64,000 bases of DNA from an uncultured bacterium (GTDB lineage Bacteria; UBP6; UBA1177), in NCBI GenBank assembly GCA_905233945.1, contig CAJOFY010000006.1, positions 1-64,000 of the forward strand, given 5' to 3'. A program made the position numbers and the translations under genes. The notes beneath the pieces were generated by a model that saw only the letters and a program-made list of their open reading frames with translations, had not been told where the DNA came from and searched no databases. This document shows, piece after piece, positions 38,221-46,265 of the stretch. Positions within the stretch are counted from its first letter, which is position 1, and each line of letters opens with the position of its first letter.

Positions 38221-39137
38221 ACAAAAACTCTATTTCTGAAAATTATTCCTAATATCAAAACGAGCGAAACCGAAGCGAACAACATCGGAAAAAAGCGTCC
38301 TCCCGGCAGATTCGTTCCTTTTTTCAATGAAACGGCCGATATTACAAGTGCCGTCCAGACAACGGAGAGGAGAATAAAATCGGCGATATTAAGCGGTTTG
38401 AACTTAAACGAAATAACGAAAAGTACGGCGAGTGCGGAAACAATTCCAACTGTCAAAGCTATTCCCAGAGGCTTGAGATCGCGTTTTACAAGTGTCTTTA
38501 TTTCAGGAAAGAAACATATCGAAAAAGCAATAATCACGGCTGTGAAATAAACGAGAGAAAGCAGAATGTGGTTTCTGAAAACCGTATTCAGCGGAAAGTA
38601 TGCTTTTGTACGCGGTGCGACCCCGAAGAACTGAAATCCGGCGAGGAACATACTGCCGTAAAAACCTACAATTATGTTGAGAACTGTCCTCAAGACGCTG
38701 CGTGAGACGACGTAGCTCAAAACGGCGAAAATAACGAGAAGTGCAAGCATTTCGAAAAAGAAAAAGCTGTCCTGTTCGCTGAATTTGTAGAGTGTGAGAA
38801 TGTCGAAAAGCGCTTTGGAAAAGTCGCCGCGTATATACTGCAGTTTAAGTTTTGAACCGGAAATCAATGCGTGGAGAAGCGGAATGAAAATCACCGGACT
38901 GAAAAGTGATAGATAGGGGATTTTTTCGGGTTTTAAGCCTAAAATATAGCGTGCGCAGAGTGCAAAATAAAAGAAGACGAAGGTAAACCACGCACTGTGG
39001 TGTGTTGCCACGAAATATGAGAAGTAAGGTATCTTTGCAAAAATTGCGGTTTCAAGAAAAACTCTTGAAAATATTACAAAAAATAAAAAAATAAAAAGTA
39101 AGATCTCTATGATTTTCCTGGTTTTTTCGTTTTTCAT
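38217..39137 (-). CDS. Multi-TM membrane protein, unknown
   Basis: About 8 hydrophobic segments; last gene of the VTC/DUF4956 operon. Confidence 0.7.
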   Translation of the reverse strand: MKNEKTRKIIEILLFIFLFFVIFSRVFLETAIFAKIPYFSYFVATHHSAWFTFVFFYFALCARYILGLKPEKIPYLSLFSPVIFIPLLHALISGSKLKLQYIRGDFSKALFDILTLYKFSEQDSFFFFEMLALLVIFAVLSYVVSRSVLRTVLNIIVGFYGSMFLAGFQFFGVAPRTKAYFPLNTVFRNHILLSLVYFTAVIIAFSICFFPEIKTLVKRDLKPLGIALTVGIVSALAVLFVISFKFKPLNIADFILLSVVWTALVISAVSLKKGTNLPGGRFFPMLFASVSLVLILGIIFRNRVFV

Positions 39138-39141
39138 CTTT

Positions 39142-39828
39142 TTAAAGCTCTACTGTTGTTTCCTGTAAAAGAAGCGAGACGTTGTTCATTGCCGGAATCT
39201 CTTTTTTAAGCTCGTTCACAAGCTCTTCCGAAGTCGATTTCGGCTTCATTTTGATGTGGTATGCGTATTCAAGCCTTTCGCCGACCGCGATTTCCTTTAA
39301 AGTTATAAGGGCGAAAACTCTGCAGTGCTTTTTGAGAATTTCAGCCATTTTCTGAATGTCAAGTTCATCGGTGCTGATGTTGAAGCGCAGGATTCCGTCG
39401 AAGTAGGAGACTTTGCTGAGCTGCGAGAGATAGAGGACGAAAGCTGCGATATTGAAAAGGAGAATACCGATAAAAGCCATGAAATATGCGCCGACTCCGC
39501 ATGCAATACCGCTTGAAAGCGCCGCGAACATGAAGACGATGTCGCGCGGATCCTTGAGGTTCGTTCTGAAACGGATGATGGAAAGCGCGCCCAGAGTTCC
39601 GATTCCGATTGCGACGCTGTCGCCGATTGCGTGAATAACCATTGAAGTGATTATCGAGCAGAGCATGATTGCCTGAACGAAGTTACGCGAGTAGGAAAGT
39701 CCGCGGAAAGTCTTGATGTAGGTGAGGCCGATTGAAACAGAGAGAATGAAAGCTAGGGCCGCCGAAAAAATCACGCTCAGCGAAGAAAGCGAGGATGAAG
39801 AGAGGTTGTTTGTCAGAAAATCACTCAT
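39142..39828 (-). CDS. DUF4956 membrane protein
   Basis: YSRNFVQAIMLCSIITSMVIHAIGDSVAIGIGTLGALSIIRFRTNLKDPRDIVFMFAALSSGIACG. Confidence 0.88.
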   Translation of the reverse strand: MSDFLTNNLSSSSLSSLSVIFSAALAFILSVSIGLTYIKTFRGLSYSRNFVQAIMLCSIITSMVIHAIGDSVAIGIGTLGALSIIRFRTNLKDPRDIVFMFAALSSGIACGVGAYFMAFIGILLFNIAAFVLYLSQLSKVSYFDGILRFNISTDELDIQKMAEILKKHCRVFALITLKEIAVGERLEYAYHIKMKPKSTSEELVNELKKEIPAMNNVSLLLQETTVEL

Positions 39829-40642
39829 ATATTTCTCCTTGGTCAAAAACGTTGAACCAGATATTGTCGGGATGGTTGTTTCTTAAAACACGCAGCATGC
39901 CGTATCTGAACTTCGAGAATGCGGCGCGTTTGAGGTCGAAAGTCTTTACAAGATCGACCATCCAGAGCGGAAGGTGTGAAACCTGCCCTTTAAGTTCGAG
40001 TATGCAGTGGGCATCGTGCCTGAAAATCGTGGTTGTATCGTAACTTTCCATTTTAGCCGGGTCAGGATGAACATTGAAAGTGTGTTCTTCGGCGCACTGG
40101 AGATTTGCATCGAAAGTGACGCGTGCATATTCGTCCGTTTCGCTTATCCACGCCATTCTGTCGTACTGCGTGATGATCTGCGGTTCGGCGTTGTATGAAA
40201 GGGCGAGCGACTGGAAAAAATCCATGTTCTGCGCGTCTGTTCCGGAAAAACCGAGTTCATCTGAGGCGCGCGGCGAATAGAAAAGTTTCTCGATTGCGTC
40301 AGATTTAACTTTTGCCCTGAATTTCTGCCTGTTCTCGCCCAGTTTGCACTTGATTTCCCAGAAATATGGCGGTTCCGGATTCTCGCCGTAAGAGCGGATT
40401 CTCATGTTGAAACGCCTTTCTTTCCTTTCCAGCCTGTTATTCAGAAAAGTGTGGAAAGGTGAGTCAAAGTAAAGGTTGTTTATACGGTAAAATCCGGTCG
40501 GCGACATTTCCGAATATTTGTCAAGAAAGCAGTAAGCCTTGACGAAGTCGGAAATCGGACCAATCATCGAGCGCGGAATGTGGTATTTAAACTCAAACCT
40601 CTGGAGAACTGAAGGAATTTCGGTTTGAGTGTGTGCAGCCAT
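39821..40642 (-). CDS. VTC-domain (polyphosphate polymerase-like) protein
   Basis: LQRFEFKYHIPRSMIGPISDFVK...YRINNLYFDSP...KERRFNMRIRSYGE...FWEIKCKLGENRQKFRAKV. Confidence 0.88.
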   Translation of the reverse strand: MAAHTQTEIPSVLQRFEFKYHIPRSMIGPISDFVKAYCFLDKYSEMSPTGFYRINNLYFDSPFHTFLNNRLERKERRFNMRIRSYGENPEPPYFWEIKCKLGENRQKFRAKVKSDAIEKLFYSPRASDELGFSGTDAQNMDFFQSLALSYNAEPQIITQYDRMAWISETDEYARVTFDANLQCAEEHTFNVHPDPAKMESYDTTTIFRHDAHCILELKGQVSHLPLWMVDLVKTFDLKRAAFSKFRYGMLRVLRNNHPDNIWFNVFDQGEIYE

Positions 40643-41880
40643 TATTCACTTTTCCCGCTGAGAAAGTTGCCCGTTGACTCGTCTTCGTAAATGCCGAGAA
40701 GGTATGCCAGATTTATGTATTTTTCGTAGATTTTGAGCTCCAGTTCAGCCAGTTTCAGATCTTTTTTTAGGATTTTCTCCTTCAGTTTTATGACCATCAT
40801 CGGGTTTACACCTTCAATTGAGGAATATTTCTGGAGAATCCCGCTTTTTTCGATGTTTTCCTTTCTTTCGGCAAGAGTTTTATACTGCCTTATCTCTCTT
40901 TTCAGCAACAGAAGGGCAGTGCGGACTTCGGTTTTTTTGAGGCGGTTTTCGGATTCGAAATCAGCATTGTCCTCGAAAGCTTTTATTCTCTTTTTTACAA
41001 GAGAGGCCTGGTTGTTTCTGAAACCGGGAATCGAGATTGCGAAACCTATCGAGAATCCGCGTGAAGGCCTGTCGTTACGGTTGTCTGTGTCATATTCGAG
41101 CGCGATGTATTTAAGCCAGTCACGGTCTTTTGCCTCTTCGAGGGCGATTTCGTTCTGCGCGACTATCGAACGCAGAGTCTGGTAGTCGCTCTCAGCTTTC
41201 GATGCGCCGTGGATTTCAGTCAGAGATTCAGCAAATTTCTCGATATCATCAACTGAAACGATTTTTTCTCTCTCGAAAACAAGGGTTTTGTCTTCTCCCA
41301 TATCGCTTTTAACAGCGGCTTCTATTGATTCTACCGCCGATTCCGCCTCAATCCTGCGCATCTCGATCTCGGTTATTTTGTCTTCTATGTCCATTTTGTC
41401 GATTTCGGTGGTTTCTCCGGTGATTTCACCCATTTTTTCTGTTACAGAGAGCTTGTCGTCAAGGAGTTCCCGCATCGAATTGATTATTTCAAGCTCTTTT
41501 TTGTGCATTATATAGGTGACAATCGCGCTGTATCTTTCAAAGAGGACATCGGAACGGGCCGATGTGTATTCGAGTTTGTGGAGATTCTGCATGTTTTTTA
41601 TAAATTCACGCGATGATTTTGTCTCGCCGAACCCTTTAAAATAGAGCCTGAGAGCGTATTTTTGCTCCATAATGTCGAAATTTCCTGTTTCGCTTCTGAA
41701 CTCAAGTCCTTTTATTCCCGGCGTGTCTGCTGAATTTTCAATTGAATCGGTCATTGCCTTTTTTGATGTCAGGCGAGGGTCGTTTTTCGCTGCTTCGATA
41801 TATTCTGCAATTGTCAGATCGTCGCAAAAAAGAATGAACGGAATGAAAAATATGAAAAAAATTGAGAAAAACTTTTTCAT
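40642..41880 (-). CDS. TolC-family outer membrane factor
   Basis: Signal peptide, long amphipathic helices, LTIAEYIEAAKNDPRL, SIGFAISIPGFRNNQASLVKKRIKAFE. Confidence 0.78.
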   Translation of the reverse strand: MKKFFSIFFIFFIPFILFCDDLTIAEYIEAAKNDPRLTSKKAMTDSIENSADTPGIKGLEFRSETGNFDIMEQKYALRLYFKGFGETKSSREFIKNMQNLHKLEYTSARSDVLFERYSAIVTYIMHKKELEIINSMRELLDDKLSVTEKMGEITGETTEIDKMDIEDKITEIEMRRIEAESAVESIEAAVKSDMGEDKTLVFEREKIVSVDDIEKFAESLTEIHGASKAESDYQTLRSIVAQNEIALEEAKDRDWLKYIALEYDTDNRNDRPSRGFSIGFAISIPGFRNNQASLVKKRIKAFEDNADFESENRLKKTEVRTALLLLKREIRQYKTLAERKENIEKSGILQKYSSIEGVNPMMVIKLKEKILKKDLKLAELELKIYEKYINLAYLLGIYEDESTGNFLSGKSE

Positions 41881-43910
41881 ATTCTGCCCAGATTCATGAA
41901 TTTTGAATTTTCCTGCTGACCGAGGTCAAAAAATATGAAGAAATTTCCGCTCTCGTCGATTGCGATTCCTTCCGGTTTCAGTTCCGGAAAGTCTTTGACG
42001 AGTCCGCTTTTCCCGTTTTCGGAGAGGTAGAGTCCGCCGCACTTTTCACTGTTGCACGAAGCGGTAAAGTAGAATTTATCAGAAGAGAGCATGTAAATAT
42101 CTGAAATTCTTCTTTCATGAGGCACATCGACAAATATCGTTTTTAACTGGTTTTCGGAGATCCTTTTCTCTGCAAAAACGGTTTCGTAGCCGTCTATCTC
42201 AAAAATAACGCCGTTTTCATGAAAAAGAGGATTTTTGAAAGCGATGAAAAGCGAATTTTCGAGGACGAACATTCCTTCAATGTCGATTGTTTTTTCAGCT
42301 ATTCCTTTTTTGAGGAACTTCGCCGCTTCCGAACCTGATTCGTCTGCGAAATTTTTGAGAATTTCATAAAAATCAACCGCTTTTTCAAGTTGTGCAGCAC
42401 CGTCTGAAAAAGTGATCCTCGCCAGGATCCTTCTTTCAGGTTTGAGTTTTCCTTTTTTGGAATAACTGAGAGAAGACATAACGAGATAAGAGTTTTCACT
42501 TTCTTTTGCTATTGATTCCAAATCATTGATTTTGTTGAAATTATTTATCTCGATTTTTGTTGTTCCGCCGTCTTTATTGACCTCGAAAAGAAGCGGTGTT
42601 TTCTTTTCCGTTTCATCTGAAACGACAAGAAATTTCCCCGTTTCCGTAACAAAAACAGCGCCTGAAGCCTCGATTTTAACCTTGCCGTTCCACTGTATTG
42701 GCGTGGTGCCTGACAGAGGTTTGTTTTCCCCGTCGCCATTCCGTAGAGACGTTTCATGAAACGTCTCTACAACGGTTTGTTGCCGTGATTTATTCAGTTT
42801 TTTTTTATCCCTTTCCTTTGCGGAAAGTTTCGACTGTGTGATTGAAAACGCTTTTGCCAGATTGTCCCAGACATTGCTGCCGCAGGTTATCGAGACTTTT
42901 TCGCCGAGGATGAATCCGTTGTTTTCGGGGATTTTGACAACAATTTCTCTTCCCCAGAGAGCGATGTTCGGGTTTTTTAAAAGCCTTGCCGGAAGCGGGA
43001 TTATTCTGCCGCCGAGTCCTGTTACAACGCCGGTTATCTGCTGAGGAGACTGAGAATTCGATATTGTAAGCTCGTCACCGATTTCTATAACCGAGAACTG
43101 TGATTCGGGAATGTAACCTTTTACTAACGACGGTTCTTTGTTGACAATTGAAAGAATAGGACTGTATGCCGCGATTTTCTCGCCGCCTTTGAAGAAAACC
43201 TTTTCGCCGTTTCCGTTTTTGATAAAAACGCTGCCGACGATTCCTTCAAAAGGTGCGTAGATAGCCATGTTCGAGTTCTGTTCTTCAAGTGAAGCAAGTT
43301 CGGCTCTCAGTTTTTCCGCCTGGGCTTCTTCAGGATTTTCGCCGCTTTCGAGCATTTTGGTGTACATGCGGTTGATTTCGGCGAATTCTTTTCTGCGGTC
43401 AACTATGGCTGATTCAAGCGACTCGATCTGGATTTCTATCGGATTTTTGACTGAATCGGAGATTTTCACGCTTTTCAGCCCGCCGGAAAGTTCTTTGTTG
43501 ATTTTGAGCTGGTTTTCAAGAGTCTGTATCTGCGCCCTGAGTTCGCTTATTACTGCGCGTTCAGCCGCTTTGTTCTGCAGGATTTTCGATTTGATTTCCT
43601 TTTCGCTCAGTCCGCGTTTCGTCTCGATCTGAAGCAGCTGGCTGCGGATTTCGGCGATGCGGATGGAAAGTTCCTGACTTTCAAGTTCGGCGAGTTTCTG
43701 TCCTTTGTAGACAGTGTCGCCTTCCATTACCAGAATTTTTTTGATACTGACCGGAGTCTCTGAATTTATTATGGTTTCATTCGATTCCGCGAACCCTTGG
43801 AAAGTTGTTGTTTCGCCGCCTGAATAAAGGATTATGCCGATAACCGTTGCTATCAAAAGAGTAATGAATGTGAAAAGCAGGCCTAAACCGCGGATTTTGT
43901 CGTTATACAA
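41877..43910 (-). CDS. HlyD-like periplasmic adaptor fused to a C-terminal propeller/SdiA-regulated-like region
   Basis: TTG start with GAGGTG RBS; N-terminal TM, PVSIKKILVMEGDTVYKGQKLAELESQELSIRIAEIRSQL; C-terminal IDIEGMFVLENSLFIAFKNPL...PEGIAIDESGNFFIFFD. Confidence 0.78.
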   Translation of the reverse strand: MYNDKIRGLGLLFTFITLLIATVIGIILYSGGETTTFQGFAESNETIINSETPVSIKKILVMEGDTVYKGQKLAELESQELSIRIAEIRSQLLQIETKRGLSEKEIKSKILQNKAAERAVISELRAQIQTLENQLKINKELSGGLKSVKISDSVKNPIEIQIESLESAIVDRRKEFAEINRMYTKMLESGENPEEAQAEKLRAELASLEEQNSNMAIYAPFEGIVGSVFIKNGNGEKVFFKGGEKIAAYSPILSIVNKEPSLVKGYIPESQFSVIEIGDELTISNSQSPQQITGVVTGLGGRIIPLPARLLKNPNIALWGREIVVKIPENNGFILGEKVSITCGSNVWDNLAKAFSITQSKLSAKERDKKKLNKSRQQTVVETFHETSLRNGDGENKPLSGTTPIQWNGKVKIEASGAVFVTETGKFLVVSDETEKKTPLLFEVNKDGGTTKIEINNFNKINDLESIAKESENSYLVMSSLSYSKKGKLKPERRILARITFSDGAAQLEKAVDFYEILKNFADESGSEAAKFLKKGIAEKTIDIEGMFVLENSLFIAFKNPLFHENGVIFEIDGYETVFAEKRISENQLKTIFVDVPHERRISDIYMLSSDKFYFTASCNSEKCGGLYLSENGKSGLVKDFPELKPEGIAIDESGNFFIFFDLGQQENSKFMNLGRI
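42743..42770. repeat. 28-bp perfect palindrome inside the HlyD-like CDS
   Basis: GTAGAGACGTTTCATGAAACGTCTCTAC. Confidence 0.97.
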
Positions 43911-44088
43911 GTAAACACCTCGAATCAAAACAGCAAAAGACCTGAAATTATAATGGAAAACTGTCAGTTGTAAAGATATTTTTTTGCTGCTTCTGAGGCA
44001 AAAAATCACTCTCGAAAAGCGTTGATAATATTTCCGAAATGAATAAAATATAAAGGTTGGTTTGTTAATTTCCGAATGGAGGTAATAA

Positions 44089-45201
44089 ATGCGAAAGATT
44101 TTGCTGATTGCGGCTCTTCTGGTTTTTGTCTCATGCAGCGGAGAAGCTGTGAGAAGGCTTGTTCCGGTGGCTGAGGAGACTCCTGATGCCGGCAATGAAA
44201 TTACTGACGTGGAAAACAGCGGAAAAACGGATGATGACATCGTGCCGGCTGAAGAAACCGGCGATTCCGGTGAAGTCAATGACCAGGAAGAGCCTGCTGT
44301 GAACGATGAAACACCTGTTGCACCTGATGAAACACCTGTAACAGACGATGAGACGCCTGAAACGGACGATGAAATGCCTGAAATTCCAGATTCCGAAGAA
44401 GAACCTGTAAACGATGAAATACCTGAAACTCCGGATGAGGATGAAGACAACGAGCCGGAACTCCCTGATATCGAATATCCAGAGTGCGGTATAGCTTTTA
44501 ACGGTTCCAACTGCAGTGCTGCCTACTGCCACACGATAGATGACTGCTGCGAAGGTGATGTCTGTGTCGCAACGGACGGATGCGGCGGTTATAAAGTTTG
44601 CAGGAGTGCATTTTTCAAGGAAAATTTTGATTCTTACACGGCAGGGTCTTTTCCTCCGAACAGTTCCGGCTGGAAGTTGAAGTACGCGGGGCAAGGTCAG
44701 TGGTATCAGATGGTTACTTCGGAACAATATATATCGCCTGAAAACAGCATGCACCTTCTTGGAAGCAAAAACTACAACAATTCAGCTGTCATGACGGCTG
44801 TCCTGCCTCAGGTTCCCGATGTGATCAATGTAGAAATGAAGATGATTACGCAGGGAGACAATGTTTCCTTTTCGCTGTGTACTTTCGAGAACGAGGCGAG
44901 CGGCAAAAACTGGGGCAACTATGATATGAAAGTCGAATTTGCTGACGGAAAGCTCCGCTATCAGATCCCTGAATGGACTGCTTACGATATTCTGCCTTCC
45001 TACGAAGCGAATGTGTGGTATAAAATCCGTTTGAAATTTAATAAGACGAGTAAAACCGTTTCAGTCTGGGTCAACGATGAACTCAAAGTCGACAAGCAGA
45101 GCGCGTCTTTCGATTCCATTTCTATTCCGAATCTCTGTCTTACATCTGATAAAAACGACAAAAAAGTTTGGTTCGACGATATCTTTGTATGGGGTGAATA
45201 A
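44089..45201 (+). CDS. Lipoprotein with acidic DETP repeat linker and C-terminal LamG-like domain
   Basis: LVFVSCSGEA lipobox; DETPVAPDETPVTDDETPETDDE; FKENFDSYTAGSFP...WYKIRLKFNKTSKTVSVWVNDELK. Confidence 0.75.
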   Translation: MRKILLIAALLVFVSCSGEAVRRLVPVAEETPDAGNEITDVENSGKTDDDIVPAEETGDSGEVNDQEEPAVNDETPVAPDETPVTDDETPETDDEMPEIPDSEEEPVNDEIPETPDEDEDNEPELPDIEYPECGIAFNGSNCSAAYCHTIDDCCEGDVCVATDGCGGYKVCRSAFFKENFDSYTAGSFPPNSSGWKLKYAGQGQWYQMVTSEQYISPENSMHLLGSKNYNNSAVMTAVLPQVPDVINVEMKMITQGDNVSFSLCTFENEASGKNWGNYDMKVEFADGKLRYQIPEWTAYDILPSYEANVWYKIRLKFNKTSKTVSVWVNDELKVDKQSASFDSISIPNLCLTSDKNDKKVWFDDIFVWGE

Positions 45202-45329
45202 TGATTGTATGCCATAAATGGATTTGCATTTACGGCAACCGTCTGACGATTTTTCTGGATATTTAAGTGAATATTCCTAAAATAACGCGTTTTTTTGATT
45301 CAATGTTTTTTTTGATAAAGAGGTGAAAA

Positions 45330-46058
45330 ATGAAAAAAGTTCTTGTTATCGTCATTATCGTTGTAATAGTCGCCCTTTTGCTGGCCTACAAATGCAGCAG
45401 AAGCCGCGGTGATGAAGGTGTAGAGACGTTGCCTGAAACGTCTCAGCCGGAACCTGCACCAGCTCAGGAACCTGAACCTGCTCCTGCAGCTGAACCGGAA
45501 CCGGCAGCCGAAGAAGCAGCCCCTGCTGAAGAAGTAAAGGAAGAACCGGCTCCAGCACCTGCACCAGCGCCGGCACCTGTAAAAAAAGAGAAAAAAGAGC
45601 CGAGACCTGAAAAAGTTGAGAGTCCGAAACCGGAAAAAGTTGAAAAACCTGCTGAAAAACCAGCTCCGCAGGCAGCTCCGGAAGAGAAAAAGCCTGTCGC
45701 AAGAGATGAAAAAGTGCTTCCTGAAAGGCAGACACCCTCTTTGAACCGTGCTCCGTCCGATGCCGGCATTGATTCCGCCGCTGCGACAAAAGTCATTAAT
45801 GTCAGCAAAGCAGCCATCAAAAGATGCTACGACAAGGCTTTGACATCGAATCCTATGCTTAAAGGCAAAATGTCCGTAAAAATCACAATAAACGATCAGG
45901 GAAGAGTTTCCAACACCGAAGTTGTCGAAGATTCTCTTCGCGATGCCGAAGTCGCAAAGTGCGTTAAAGGCGTCATCGGAAGACTTCGTTTCCCGAAACC
46001 TGCCGGCGGAACTGCTTCAGTCACGTTCCCGTTCGCTTTTGACCCGAAAAACCAGTAG
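45330..46058 (+). CDS. AgmX/PglI C-terminal domain (TonB-like) protein
   Basis: N-terminal TM, P/A/E-rich linker, AAIKRCYDKALTSNPMLKGKMSVKITINDQGRVSNTEVVEDSL...VTFPFAFDPKNQ. Confidence 0.85.
   Translation: MKKVLVIVIIVVIVALLLAYKCSRSRGDEGVETLPETSQPEPAPAQEPEPAPAAEPEPAAEEAAPAEEVKEEPAPAPAPAPAPVKKEKKEPRPEKVESPKPEKVEKPAEKPAPQAAPEEKKPVARDEKVLPERQTPSLNRAPSDAGIDSAAATKVINVSKAAIKRCYDKALTSNPMLKGKMSVKITINDQGRVSNTEVVEDSLRDAEVAKCVKGVIGRLRFPKPAGGTASVTFPFAFDPKNQ
45420..45445. repeat. Second copy of the GTAGAGACGTT...AACGTCTC palindrome, in CDS
   Basis: GTAGAGACGTTGCCTGAAACGTCTCA. Confidence 0.9.
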
Positions 46059-46265
46059 TGCTTCTGCCGCTGCTGTCCATGCAAATGAGGTGAATCCCGA
46101 CGGAAACCTCCTTAGGTTCGGCATAGAAATTCCGGAAAAAACTTTCGAAAAATTCTCAAAAAATTAAAAATTTTTTCTAGATTGTTGCCTTAAAAATGCG
46201 TATAGCGTTCTGTGCTTATTTTTGTGAGTGAGCAGAGGTAACATAAGTAAAAAATAAAAACGGAG

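Noticed and set aside
43911-44510. S/G-rich N-terminal extension of the HlyD-like ORF
   Set aside because: It is the antisense of the acidic lipoprotein linker at 44089-45201; a TTG start at 43910 with an RBS fits better.
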